Shown piece after piece: positions 1 through 8,194 of a stretch of 64,000 nucleotides of DNA; position 1 is the stretch's first letter; each line of letters opens with the position of its first letter. Made by a program: the position numbers and the translations under genes. Source of the stretch: Aquipseudomonas guryensis (GTDB lineage: Bacteria > Pseudomonadota > Gammaproteobacteria > Pseudomonadales > Pseudomonadaceae); contig NZ_JACJFN010000001.1 in assembly GCF_014164785.1 (NCBI RefSeq), positions 992,001 through 1,056,000 of the forward strand. The letters are read 5' to 3'. The notes under the pieces are model-generated. The model was not told where the DNA came from, made no database searches, and saw only the letters and a list, made by a program, of their open reading frames with translations.

Positions 1-1946
1 CCAACGGCATGTGGGTCGGCACCTTCCACGGCCTGGCGCATCGCATCCTGCGGGCGCACTGGCAGGAAGCCGGGCTGGCCGAGAACTTCCAGATTCTCGA
101 TTCCGACGACCAGCAGCGCCTGGTCAAGCGGGTGATCCGCGAGCTGGGCCTGGATGAACAGCGCTGGCCGGCCAAGCAGGCCCAGTGGTTCATCAACGGG
201 CAGAAAGACGAAGGCCTGCGGCCGAAGAACATCCAGGCCGGCGGCGACCTGTTCCTCGCCACCATGCTGAAGATCTACGAGGCCTACGAAGCAGCCTGCG
301 CGCGCACCGGGGTGATCGACTTCGCCGAGCTGCTGCTGCGTGCCCTCGACCTGTGGCGCGACAACCCGGGCCTGCTGGCGCACTACCAGCAGCGCTTCAA
401 GCACATCCTGGTCGACGAGTTCCAGGACACCAACGCCGTGCAGTACGCCTGGCTGCGCTTCCTCGCCAAGGGCGGCGAGAGCCTGATGGTGGTGGGCGAC
501 GACGACCAGTCAATCTACGGCTGGCGCGGCGCCAAGATCGAGAACATCCAGCAGTACAGCAGCGACTTCCCCGACGCACAGATGATCCGCCTGGAGCAGA
601 ACTACCGCTCCACCGCCGGCATCCTCAAGGCCGCCAACGCCCTGATCGCCAACAACAACGGGCGCCTGGGCAAGGAGCTGTGGACCGACGGCGACGACGG
701 CGAGCCACTGTGCCTGTACGCCGCCTTTAACGAGCACGACGAAGCGCGCTACGTGGTGGAAAGCATCGAGCGCGCCCTGAAGACTGGCCTGTCGCGCAGC
801 GAAATCGCCATCCTCTATCGCTCCAACGCCCAGTCGCGGGTGCTCGAAGAAGCCCTGCTGCGCGAGAAGATTCCCTACCGCATCTACGGCGGCCAGCGCT
901 TCTTCGAGCGCGCCGAGATCAAGAACGCGGTGGCCTACTTGCGCCTGCTCGACGGCCGGCACAACGATGCCGCGCTGGAGCGGGTGATTAACGTGCCGAC
1001 CCGTGGCGTCGGCGAGAAAACCATCGAGGCGATCCGCGAGCACGCCCGCCACAGCGAGCTGTCGATGTGGGCGGCGATGCAGCAGCTGATCGCCAACAAG
1101 GCCCTGCCGGGCCGCGCCGCCGGCGCCCTGGCCGCCTTCGTCGAGCTGATCGAGAATTTGGCCGCGAAAGTGCTGGATATGCCCCTGCACCTGATGGCAC
1201 AGACGGTCATCGAGCAGAGCGGGCTGATCGCCTGGCACAAGGCCGAGAAGGGCGAAAAAGCCCAGGCGCGAGTGGAAAACCTCGAGGAACTGGTCAGCGC
1301 CGCGCGCAACTTCGAGAACAACGAGGAAGAGGAGATGAGCCCGCTGGCGGCCTTCCTCACCCACGCCTCCCTGGAGGCCGGCGACACCCAGGCCGACGAG
1401 CACGAGGAAAGCATCCAGCTGATGACCCTGCACAGCGCCAAGGGCCTGGAATTCCCCATGGTGTTCCTGGTCGGCATGGAAGAAGGCCTGTTCCCGCACA
1501 AGATGAGCCTGGAAGAACCCGGCCGCCTGGAGGAGGAACGCCGCCTGGCCTATGTCGGCGTGACCCGCGCCATGCAGCACCTGGTGCTGACCTATGCCGA
1601 GACCCGCCGCCTGTACGGCAGCGAGACCTACAACAAGGTGTCGCGCTTCGTCCGCGAGATTCCGCCGGCGCTGATCCAGGAAGTGCGCCTGTCCAACAGC
1701 GTCAGCCGCCCCTACGGCAGCAGCAGTTCGAGCAGCGGCAGCACCAGCAGCATGGGCATGTTCGCCAATGCCGAAGTGCCGGACACCGGCTTTCGCCTCG
1801 GCCAGCACGTGCGCCACGCACTGTTCGGCGACGGGGTGATCCTCAACTTCGAAGGCAGCGGCGCCCAGGCGCGGGTGCAGGTCAACTTCGAGGCCGAAGG
1901 CAGCAAGTGGCTGATGCTCGGCTACGCCAAGTTGGAGGCGCTGTAA
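1..1946 (+). CDS. uvrD: DNA helicase II UvrD (3' part, cut by window start)
   Basis: This is a superfamily 1A 3'-5' DNA helicase that acts in nucleotide excision repair and methyl-directed mismatch repair. The window opens inside the gene, so the N-terminal Walker A region is missing; the frame is open from base 3. Visible helicase motifs are GTFHGLAHRIL (motif Ic), LVDEFQDTN (motif II), GDDDQSIYGWRGA (motif III), LEQNYRS (motif IV), LMTLHSAKGLEF (motif V) and VGVTRA (motif VI). A Ser/Gly linker precedes a C-terminal Tudor-like domain (GQHVRHALFGDGVI to the end), which is typical of UvrD/PcrA. The C-terminal tail and motifs favour UvrD over Rep. The call is firm; only the start is unknown. 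Confidence 0.95.
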   Translation, partial: NGMWVGTFHGLAHRILRAHWQEAGLAENFQILDSDDQQRLVKRVIRELGLDEQRWPAKQAQWFINGQKDEGLRPKNIQAGGDLFLATMLKIYEAYEAACARTGVIDFAELLLRALDLWRDNPGLLAHYQQRFKHILVDEFQDTNAVQYAWLRFLAKGGESLMVVGDDDQSIYGWRGAKIENIQQYSSDFPDAQMIRLEQNYRSTAGILKAANALIANNNGRLGKELWTDGDDGEPLCLYAAFNEHDEARYVVESIERALKTGLSRSEIAILYRSNAQSRVLEEALLREKIPYRIYGGQRFFERAEIKNAVAYLRLLDGRHNDAALERVINVPTRGVGEKTIEAIREHARHSELSMWAAMQQLIANKALPGRAAGALAAFVELIENLAAKVLDMPLHLMAQTVIEQSGLIAWHKAEKGEKAQARVENLEELVSAARNFENNEEEEMSPLAAFLTHASLEAGDTQADEHEESIQLMTLHSAKGLEFPMVFLVGMEEGLFPHKMSLEEPGRLEEERRLAYVGVTRAMQHLVLTYAETRRLYGSETYNKVSRFVREIPPALIQEVRLSNSVSRPYGSSSSSSGSTSSMGMFANAEVPDTGFRLGQHVRHALFGDGVILNFEGSGAQARVQVNFEAEGSKWLMLGYAKLEAL

Positions 1947-2094
1947 TCACTGTTCGGGGTACGACATACGCTTCGTGAACCCGGCGCACCCTACGCCACT
2001 AAATGGGCAACGTGCCCTGCACGGGTAATCCGCCTGTCAGCCCGACGCAATTGACCTGACAGGCTGACCATACTGTCGAGCGGAGGTAATCCCC
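1947..2094. repeat. Intergenic gap with a fragment of a Pseudomonas-type interspersed repeat
   Basis: The gap between uvrD and the next gene begins with a stretch (about 1951-1994, TGTTCGGGGTACGACATACG onward to CGGCGCACCCTAC) that resembles interspersed non-coding repeats I remember from Pseudomonas intergenic regions. No second copy occurs in this window, so the repeat status rests on recall. An AGCGGAGG ribosome site ends the gap just before the tetR-type gene. No clear promoter was seen. Confidence 0.3.
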
Positions 2095-2670
2095 ATGCCC
2101 CGCTCGAACCCTTCCGCCGACAAGATTCTTGACTGCGCCCTGCACCTGGCCGACCGCTGCGGCTGGGAGCGCCTGCACCTGCACGAGGTCGCCGCCGAGC
2201 TGGACAGCGACCTGGCCGCCATTGCCCGCCACTACCGACAGAAGGACGAGCTGGTCGAAGCCTGGTTCGACCGCGCCGACCAGGCCCTGCTGGCCCGCGC
2301 CAAAGGCGCTGACCTGCCCGGCCTGAGTGCGGAAAAACGCCTGGAGGAACTGCTGGTGGCCTGGCTGGCCTGCCTCGCCACGCATCGCGCGGTGACCGGG
2401 CAGATGCTGCTCTACAAGCTGGAGCCGGGGCACATCCACCTGCAGCTCGGCGGCCTGCTGCGCATCAGCCGCACCGTGCAGTGGTGGCGCGAGGCCGCGC
2501 TGCGGCAGAACCTGCACCTCTACCGTATCGCCGAGGAGAGCCTGCTGACCGCCGTTTACCTGCGCACCTTCGTGCACTGGCTGCGCCACCCCAAGGAGGG
2601 CGAAGCCGAAGTGCGCGCCCTGCTGCGCCAGCAGTTGCGCAGCGGCCCTCTGCGCTGGCTGCTCAGGTAG
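2095..2670 (+). CDS. TetR/AcrR-family transcriptional regulator
   Basis: A 191-residue protein with an N-terminal TetR-type helix-turn-helix (residues 8-52: DKILDCALHLADRCGWERL, then LHEVAAELDSDLAAIARHYR) followed by an all-helical ligand domain. The DNA-reading helix is unusual for the family: the common VGxLYxYF stretch appears as LAAIARHYRQK. The start is supported by GCGGAGG about 8 bases upstream. It stands alone, with a convergent neighbour downstream, so its target is not apparent. The family call is confident; the ligand and regulon are unknown. Confidence 0.8.
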   Translation: MPRSNPSADKILDCALHLADRCGWERLHLHEVAAELDSDLAAIARHYRQKDELVEAWFDRADQALLARAKGADLPGLSAEKRLEELLVAWLACLATHRAVTGQMLLYKLEPGHIHLQLGGLLRISRTVQWWREAALRQNLHLYRIAEESLLTAVYLRTFVHWLRHPKEGEAEVRALLRQQLRSGPLRWLLR

Positions 2671-2720
2671 GCACCCCGCTCCTACAAGAGAATCACCCCA
2701 TGCTTCTGCTCGGAGGCGAA

Positions 2721-3353
2721 CTAGGGCAAGCGCTGCATGCACTCGGCCAGGCGTCGCTCGCCCTCCCGCGGCGACGCAGCCAATCCATCGCGCACCCCAG
2801 CGAAGTTCGCGGCATCCTTATTCTGGCTGAGCTTGAAGCTGCCCTCGATACGGCTGATCGGCAGGGCGAAGCCGACAATGGCGCGCAGCATGCTATCGAT
2901 GTACTCGCTCGGCGCATCGCTTACCGCCCACGGCCGTTCGCGACTCCGTTCGTGCTTATCGCTCAGCGCACTGACCAGCGCCAGCAGGCGCTCGCGCTCG
3001 TCGAACACCTCGGCGCGGCCATGGGCATGCACCGCCTGGTAGTTCCAGGTCGGCACCACCTTGCCGTGCTCGGCCTTGGCCGGGTAGAAGCTCGGGCTGA
3101 TATAGGCCTCGGCACCCTGGAACACCACCAGCACCTCGGCCCCGTCAGCCAGGGCACGCCATTGCGGGTTGGCCCGGGCAAAGTGGCCGTACAGAGTGCC
3201 GAACTCGCCCTCGCCGGGCACCAGCAGCAGTGGCAGATGGCTGGCCTGCAGGCCCTGCTCGCCCTGGCAGACCAGCGTGGCCACGCCACTGTGCTCGATC
3301 AAACCGTGCAGTTCGGCCAGCTCGCTGACGGCAAACGCCTTGGGGATATACAT
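2721..3353 (-). CDS. PaiB-like FMN-binding negative transcriptional regulator
   Basis: A 210-residue protein beginning MYIPKAFAV, the characteristic opening of the PaiB / FMN-binding split-barrel family. Further family features are the segment HLPLLL near residue 43, YISPSFYP followed by VPTWNYQAVHAHG in the middle, and a C-terminal region with KLSQNKDAAN. In Bacillus, PaiB acts with the acetyltransferase PaiA and affects sporulation and degradative enzyme genes; in Pseudomonas the role is undefined. The open frame runs further upstream, but the MYIPK start is the conserved one. It is monocistronic and divergent from the Tim44-domain gene. Confidence 0.85.
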   Translation of the reverse strand: MYIPKAFAVSELAELHGLIEHSGVATLVCQGEQGLQASHLPLLLVPGEGEFGTLYGHFARANPQWRALADGAEVLVVFQGAEAYISPSFYPAKAEHGKVVPTWNYQAVHAHGRAEVFDERERLLALVSALSDKHERSRERPWAVSDAPSEYIDSMLRAIVGFALPISRIEGSFKLSQNKDAANFAGVRDGLAASPREGERRLAECMQRLP

Positions 3354-3513
3354 GCAGACACCTCGGGCAAACGTGCAAAGCACAGATGTACCGCACGACC
3401 GACAGAGCGAACAGACACAGTTGTACATAAATCCGGAAACACACTGGGCTGGCCTTTGCTCGCCGGACTGGGCAGGATGATGCGCGTACCACCTCATTAA
3501 CCGGGATACCTTC

Positions 3514-4353
3514 ATGCAGCGCTTTCTCAGCATCGCCCTGGCTCTGTGCCTGGGCCTGACTCTCAGCCTCGACGCCAGTGCCAAGCGCATGGGTGGCGGC
3601 AAGACCTTCGGCTCCGCGCCGACCCACCAGACCCGTCAGGCCGATGCGCCAGCCGCCGCACCTGCGGCTGCTACCGGCGCTGCCGCCACCGCTGGGCGTA
3701 CCGCGCCGGCCGCCAGCGGTGCTTCGCGCTGGCTCGGCCCACTGGCTGGCATCGCCGCCGGTGGCCTGCTCGCCTCGATGTTCATGGGCGACGGCTTCGA
3801 AGGTATCCAGTTCCTCGACATCCTCCTGCTCGGCCTGGTCGCTTTCGTCATCTTCCGCCTGATCGCCTCGCGCCGTCAGGCTCAGGGCCAGCCGGCGATG
3901 GCCGGTGGCATGCAGCGGCAGATGCCGCAGCAGGCGCCGGTCTTCGGTAGCAGCGCAGCCGCCCGCCCGGTGATCAATGCCCCGGCCTGGTTCGACGAGC
4001 AGCGCTTCATCGCCGCCGGCCGCGAGCACTTCCTGTCCCTGCAGCAGCATTGGGACGCCGGCGAGATGGACAAGATCGCCGAATTCGTCACCCCGCAGAT
4101 GCTCAGCTTCCTCACGGAAGAGCGCGCCAGCCTGGGTGATGGTTTCCAGTCCACCTACATCGACGACCTCGACGCCCAGCTCGACGGTATCGACGAACTG
4201 GCCGACAAGACCGTCGCCACTCTGACCTTCCGTGGCGTGGCCAAGACCTCGCGCTTCGACCAGGGCGAGCCGTTCAGCGAAAGCTGGCGCATGGAGCGGG
4301 TCAACGGCGAGAACCAGCCCTGGCTGGTGGCCGGTATCCGCCAGAACGGCTGA
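3514..4353 (+). CDS. Tim44-domain membrane protein
   Basis: A 279-residue protein with an N-terminal signal or anchor (MQRFLSIALALCLGLTLSLDASA), a low-complexity Ala/Pro/Thr stretch to about residue 66, two hydrophobic segments (about 69-90 and 95-113), a short linker, and a C-terminal Tim44-like domain (about 155-279; HFLSLQQHWDAGEMDKIAEF to WLVAGIRQNG). In bacteria such proteins are predicted inner-membrane proteins with an NTF2-like fold; no protein import role is established. A strong terminator follows directly, so it is the last gene of its transcript. Confidence 0.85.
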   Translation: MQRFLSIALALCLGLTLSLDASAKRMGGGKTFGSAPTHQTRQADAPAAAPAAATGAAATAGRTAPAASGASRWLGPLAGIAAGGLLASMFMGDGFEGIQFLDILLLGLVAFVIFRLIASRRQAQGQPAMAGGMQRQMPQQAPVFGSSAAARPVINAPAWFDEQRFIAAGREHFLSLQQHWDAGEMDKIAEFVTPQMLSFLTEERASLGDGFQSTYIDDLDAQLDGIDELADKTVATLTFRGVAKTSRFDQGEPFSESWRMERVNGENQPWLVAGIRQNG

Positions 4354-4368
4354 TCCACCCGCACCACG

Positions 4369-4396
4369 AAAAACCCGGGCCTGGCCCGGGTTTTTT
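4369..4396 (+). terminator. Rho-independent terminator after the Tim44-domain gene
   Basis: A GC-rich self-complementary stretch (ACCCGGGCC / GGCCCGGGT around 4382) is flanked by A residues upstream and six T residues downstream (4391-4396). The central base pairs cannot all form, so the real hairpin has a shorter stem with a small loop. It lies 16 bases past the stop codon of the Tim44-domain gene. Confidence 0.85.
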
Positions 4397-4481
4397 ATGC
4401 CGACCCCGATCCAGCAGCGCTCAAGCTTGTACTTGCCCCCGCTTACGCTAGATTCTGCCCACCCCCAACGAGGACATCGTC

Positions 4482-4850
4482 ATGATCGGATACTCAATGA
4501 TCGGCACCGCCGACCTGGACAAAGCCAAAGCCTTCTACGGCGAACTGCTCGCCGAACTGGGCGCCAAAGTGGTCATGGATGTTGGCCGCGCGGCGTTCTA
4601 TGGCAAGGCCATGAATCAACCGATGCTCGGTGTGTGCCTGCCCTACGACAAGCAACCGGTCAGCGTCGGCAATGGCAGCATGATCGCCCTACCTGCCGGC
4701 TCGCGGGACAACGTCGACAAGCTGTATGCCAAGGCCATCAGCCTCGGTGCCAGCGACGAAGGCGCTCCCGGTGAGCGCATGCCAGGCTTCTACGCCGGCT
4801 ACTTCCGCGATCTGGACGGCCACAAGCTGGCCTTCTTCCACATGGGCTAA
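4482..4850 (+). CDS. VOC (glyoxalase/bleomycin-resistance fold) family protein
   Basis: A 122-residue single-domain protein of the vicinal-oxygen-chelate superfamily. It begins MIGYSMIGTADLDKAKAFYGELLAELGA, the typical first beta-alpha-beta unit, and ends PGFYAGYFRDLDGHKLAFFHMG, the typical last strand with the D-x-D-G-H-K-L motif. The exact substrate cannot be read from sequence; members of this small subgroup are often labelled glyoxalase but are not shown to be lactoylglutathione lyases. The stop codon overlaps the start of the next gene by one base (TAATG), implying coupled translation. Confidence 0.85.
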   Translation: MIGYSMIGTADLDKAKAFYGELLAELGAKVVMDVGRAAFYGKAMNQPMLGVCLPYDKQPVSVGNGSMIALPAGSRDNVDKLYAKAISLGASDEGAPGERMPGFYAGYFRDLDGHKLAFFHMG

Positions 4851-5296
4851 TGCCGGCGCACATGCACACGCTCTACCTGGATACCGAGTTCACCCGCCTG
4901 ACAGCCGACTACCGGCTGATCAGCCTGGCCCTGGTCGACCCGGACGGCGCCGAGTTCTATGTAGAACTCAGCGACGGCTGGGCCGCGGCCGACTGCTCCG
5001 AATTCGTCCAGGAGATCGTTCTGCCTCAACTCGATCTGGCCCGCCACGGCCACAGCCGTAGCGAAGCCCGCGCCGCCCTGCAGCAATTCCTGCAGGGCTA
5101 CAGCGCAGTGGAAGTCGTCAGCGACGCCCTGGCCTGGGACTGGCCGCTGCTGCTCGACCTGCTCGGCCGCAACGGCCTGCCCACCCACGTCAGCTGCCGC
5201 GAGGACGTCAGCCTGCTCAGCGACCTCGACGAAGCCGCCATTCCCCACCACGCCCTGCTCGATGCGCGCCTGATGAGCCGCGCGGCCAAGCGCTGA
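4850..5296 (+). CDS. Small DEDD-type 3'-5' exoribonuclease-like protein
   Basis: A 148-residue protein. The start LYLDTEFTRL carries the D-x-E pair of exonuclease motif I in DEDD-superfamily nucleases, and the C-terminal part (VVSDALAWDWPLLLDLL, then HHALLDARLMSR) supplies the later acidic and histidine positions expected for motifs II and III. Its short length and lack of extra domains resemble the Rv2179c-like exoribonuclease group. Two starts are possible: 4850, which overlaps the upstream stop, and Met at 4862. The function on RNA is inferred from the fold only. Confidence 0.7.
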   Translation: MPAHMHTLYLDTEFTRLTADYRLISLALVDPDGAEFYVELSDGWAAADCSEFVQEIVLPQLDLARHGHSRSEARAALQQFLQGYSAVEVVSDALAWDWPLLLDLLGRNGLPTHVSCREDVSLLSDLDEAAIPHHALLDARLMSRAAKR

Positions 5297-5396
5297 TCAG
5301 CGCGATTCGGCGCTCGCCCAGTACCGCACGCCAACCCCGCCAGCCCAACACGTGCCTGCCGGGCAGTCGCACAACCGACACCAACTCGCCATACAA

Positions 5397-5444
5397 GCGT
5401 CATTCCGCCGTCGCCTTACCCCGTTAGCGTCATGTCTCCGTCGA
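5397..5444 (+). promoter_or_regulatory. Two candidate Pho boxes upstream of phoX
   Basis: Two copies of a paired heptamer with the 7+4+7 geometry of the PhoB site are present: GCGTCAT-TCCG-CCGTCGC at 5397-5414 and GCGTCAT-GTCT-CCGTCGA at 5427-5444. They resemble the consensus CTGTCAT half-site and start exactly 30 bases apart, 25 bases before the phoX start. PhoX enzymes are classical PhoB targets, which supports the reading. The second half-sites are degenerate. Confidence 0.5.
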
Positions 5445-5468
5445 ACCCTCAACAGAAGGAAACGAACC

Positions 5469-7460
5469 GTGAGCCGTGATGATCAGAACGACGTGCTGTT
5501 TGGCAATGGCGATGAGCGCCCCAGCAACCACTCCAGCAACCCGCACCTGAGCGAGCTGATCGACCAGCGTCGGCGGCAGATCATCGCCGGCGCCGGTGCG
5601 GTCGGTGCCCTGGGCTTTCTCGGCGTGCTGCCGCAGGCGGTGGAAGCGGCCGAGCAGGCGGGCAAAGGCGTGGCGTTGAAGAAACGCAACCGCCTGCCCT
5701 TCGACGCCGTCGCCATCAGCCGCGCCGACGCCATCACGGTGCCCGCCGGCTATCGCGCCAGCGTGTTCGTGCCCTGGGGCACGCCGATCAGCGGGCGCTT
5801 CCCGGCCTTCCTCGAAGATGCCAGCAACAGCGCCCAGGACCAGGCCGAACAGGTCGGCATGCACCACGATGGCATGCACTTCTTCCCGGCCGACGCCCAG
5901 CGCGGTGCCGGCAAACGCTCCAACCACGGCCTGCTGGTGTTCAACAACGAATACGTCGACGCCCCGCTGCTGCACCCCAACGGCCCGACCACGGTCAATG
6001 GCCAGCGCACCAGCGCCGAGGAAGTGCGCAAGGAGATCAACGCCCACGGCGTCACCATCATCGAAGTGCGCCGTGGTCAGGGTGGTGAATGGCAAGTGGT
6101 GCCCGGCTACCTCAACCGCCGCATCACGGCCGCTACGCCGATGCAGATGGCCGGTCCAGCGCGCGGCCACGCCCTGCTCAAGACCCTGCACAGCCCGGAC
6201 GGCACCGCCAGCCGTGGCACGCAGAACAACTGCGCGCATGGCGTAACGCCCTGGGGCACCTACCTGACCTGCGAAGAAAACTGGGCCGGCTACTTCGCCA
6301 CCCGCGATGCCGACCTGCCGCGCGAGCTCAAGCGCTACGGCCTGCGCGCCACCAGCCGCTTCGGCTGGGACACCCTGCCCGGCGACGAATTCCAGCGCTT
6401 CGACGCCACGCGCAAGGCTGCAAGCGCCGAAGGCGACTACCGCAACGAACCCAACCACTTCGGCTGGATCGTCGAGATCGACCCCTTCGACCCCGACTCG
6501 CAGCCGGTCAAGCACAGCGCCCTCGGCCGCTTCGCTCACGAAGGCCTGATCTTCGCCCCGGTGCAGGCCGGCAAGCCGCTGGTGTGCTACTCCGGCGACG
6601 ACTCGCAGAACGAGTACATCTACAAATACGTCAGCCGCGGCAAATACCTGCCCTGGCTGCGCAAGCCGGGCCGTCTGCTCGATGAAGGCACCCTGTACGT
6701 GGCGCGCTTCAATGCCGACGGCAGCGGTAACTGGCTGGCCCTCGACCTCAATGACCCGGCCTTCCAGGCTGCCTGCACGGCCGCCGGGGTGAGCTTCGCC
6801 GACCAGGGCGAAGTGCTGATCAACACCCGTCTGGCTGCCGACATCGTCGGCGCCACCAAGATGGACCGTCCGGAATGGGGCGCGGTCAATCCGGACAACG
6901 GCGAGGTCTACTTCACCCTCACCAACAACAGCTCGCGCGCCAGCGCCGATGCCGCCAACCCGCGTGCAGCCAACCCCTACGGGCACATCATCCGCTGGCG
7001 CGAAAACCGCCGCGACCACGCCGGCAAGGGCTTCAACTGGGACATCTTCCTGCTCGCCGGCCCGCAGGGCGACAGCCAGGGGCCGAGCGGTGCGGCACTG
7101 GATGAGCGCAACATCCTGGCCAGCCCCGACGGCCTGTGGTTCGACCCGGACGGCCGCCTGTGGATCCAGACCGACATGAGCGGCAGCCAACTGGCCAGCG
7201 GCCCGTTCGGCAACAACCAGATGCTGGTGGCCGAGCCGCGCACGGGTGAGATCAAACGCTTCCTGGTCGGCCCGATCGGCGCCGAAGTCACCGGCATCAG
7301 CGCCACGCCAGACTTCCGCACCCTGTTCGTCAACATCCAGCACCCCGGCGAAGGCTCGACTCCGGGCAACCTGCTCAGCACCTGGCCCGACGGCCCCGGC
7401 CGCCGCCCCCGCTCGGCCACCGTGGTAATCAGCCGCGAAGATGGCAAACGGCTGATGTAA
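5469..7460 (+). CDS. phoX: PhoX-family alkaline phosphatase (Tat-exported)
   Basis: A 663-residue protein of the PhoX/DUF839 family, calcium- and iron-dependent phosphatases that hydrolyse phosphate monoesters outside the cytoplasm. The GTG start at 5469 is chosen because AGAAGGA lies 8 bases upstream and the sequence before it is unlike the family. The N-terminus has a polar stretch, then RRRQIIAGAGAVGALGFLG (residues 34-52), a twin-arginine signal. Family segments include LLVFNNEYVD, NNCAHGVTPWGTYLTCEENW (metal and catalytic region), YSGDDSQNEYIYKY, LTNNS near the middle and FVNIQHPGE at the C-terminal end. It appears monocistronic, with candidate Pho boxes upstream and an inverted repeat downstream. 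Confidence 0.9.
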   Translation: MSRDDQNDVLFGNGDERPSNHSSNPHLSELIDQRRRQIIAGAGAVGALGFLGVLPQAVEAAEQAGKGVALKKRNRLPFDAVAISRADAITVPAGYRASVFVPWGTPISGRFPAFLEDASNSAQDQAEQVGMHHDGMHFFPADAQRGAGKRSNHGLLVFNNEYVDAPLLHPNGPTTVNGQRTSAEEVRKEINAHGVTIIEVRRGQGGEWQVVPGYLNRRITAATPMQMAGPARGHALLKTLHSPDGTASRGTQNNCAHGVTPWGTYLTCEENWAGYFATRDADLPRELKRYGLRATSRFGWDTLPGDEFQRFDATRKAASAEGDYRNEPNHFGWIVEIDPFDPDSQPVKHSALGRFAHEGLIFAPVQAGKPLVCYSGDDSQNEYIYKYVSRGKYLPWLRKPGRLLDEGTLYVARFNADGSGNWLALDLNDPAFQAACTAAGVSFADQGEVLINTRLAADIVGATKMDRPEWGAVNPDNGEVYFTLTNNSSRASADAANPRAANPYGHIIRWRENRRDHAGKGFNWDIFLLAGPQGDSQGPSGAALDERNILASPDGLWFDPDGRLWIQTDMSGSQLASGPFGNNQMLVAEPRTGEIKRFLVGPIGAEVTGISATPDFRTLFVNIQHPGEGSTPGNLLSTWPDGPGRRPRSATVVISREDGKRLM

Positions 7461-7497
7461 GTCGCACAGCGACTTCCCCAGGTAGATGCCGCTTCCT

Positions 7498-7523
7498 CCC
7501 CTCTCCCATTCATGGGAGAGGGG
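7498..7523. repeat. Perfect 10-bp inverted repeat (CCCCTCTCCC), possible transcription stop
   Basis: CCCCTCTCCC (7498-7507), six-base loop ATTCAT, GGGAGAGGGG (7514-7523). It sits 37 bases after the phoX stop and is followed by GGGGGAGAGGG. Similar CCCTCTCCC palindromes are common mobile-type repeats in bacterial intergenic DNA. It lacks a T-tract, so it may stop or stabilise transcript ends rather than act as a classical terminator. Confidence 0.55.
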
Positions 7524-7580
7524 CCGGGGGAGAGGGTGGCCACCCCGCACGCCCCAACAGGTGTGGGCAGATCGACATTC

Positions 7581-7634
7581 GTAGCCCGGATGCAATCCGG
7601 GAAGCCCCCGCCCACCGGATTACCTCCGGGCTAC
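7581..7634. repeat. REP-like palindromic pair, copy 1
   Basis: GTAGCCCGGATGCAATCCGG at 7581 is followed by a short spacer and the inverted arm CCGGATTACCTCCGGGCTAC ending at 7634. The same element recurs at 16005-16056. Elements like this are dispersed in Pseudomonas genomes in extragenic positions. This copy lies between phoX and the SMI1/KNR4 gene. Confidence 0.75.
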
Positions 7635-7717
7635 TTCCGCTCAGCGCCGCAACAGGGTAAAACGCGCGTCCGATCGGCTACCCTCTAGCCGACCGCCGCA
7701 CTGCCTGGAGAAGCCCC

Positions 7718-8125
7718 GTGGAAGAAGTCATCGAACAGCTGCGTGAACTCAACGAGCCAGTTCCGGTACCGCTGGAGCTGCCGGAAGAGGAAACCCTGGT
7801 GGAAATCCAGGAACAGATCCTCATCCACCTGCCCTTCGAACTGCGCGAATTCCTGCTCAAGGTCAGCGACGTGGTCTACGGCCGCCTGGAGCCGGTAACC
7901 GCCGCCGACCCGCACTCGCACACCTATCTGCCAGAAGTCGCCTCGGTGGCCTGGGACCTCGGCCTGCCGCGTGACCTGGTGCCGCTGTGCCAGGACGGCC
8001 GCGACTACTACGCCGTGGACGTAGAAGGCACCGTCTGGCTGTGGGACGGCGACGAAGGCGAACTGACCGACGAAAGCTGGGACTCGGTGTGGCACTGGGT
8101 GCGCGACGTCTGGCTGGAAAGCTGA
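7718..8125 (+). CDS. SMI1/KNR4-family protein
   Basis: A 135-residue acidic protein with the SMI1/KNR4 (SUKH) fold: a helical start, HLPFELREFLLKVSDVVYG (the family's P-x-x-x-x-x-F/L-L signature), PEVASVAWDLGLPRDLVPLCQDGRDYYAVDVEG, a core typical of the family, and a Trp-rich end (DESWDSVWHWVRDVWLES). SUKH proteins include immunity proteins of contact-dependent and polymorphic toxins, but many are housekeeping proteins of unknown role; no toxin gene adjoins this one. The start is GTG with CTGGAG upstream. Confidence 0.75.
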   Translation: MEEVIEQLRELNEPVPVPLELPEEETLVEIQEQILIHLPFELREFLLKVSDVVYGRLEPVTAADPHSHTYLPEVASVAWDLGLPRDLVPLCQDGRDYYAVDVEGTVWLWDGDEGELTDESWDSVWHWVRDVWLES

Positions 8126-8194
8126 GGCTCCGCTAGCAGCACGCCAGGCACTGAGCTTAACTGGCAACCAGATCCGTTTCGGAGCGCCGCCAAC

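Noticed and set aside
510..1817. A 435-codon minus-strand frame opposite uvrD
   Set aside because: It is antisense to conserved helicase motifs and rich in Ala, Gly, Gln and His in the typical shadow pattern.
5430..7595. A 721-codon minus-strand frame opposite phoX
   Set aside because: It is a shadow of the real PhoX gene; composition is biased and no family features are seen.
7718..8125. SMI1/KNR4 protein as an immunity gene of a toxin system
   Set aside because: No toxin, VgrG, Rhs or secretion gene is adjacent and the T6SS operon is over 30 kb away.
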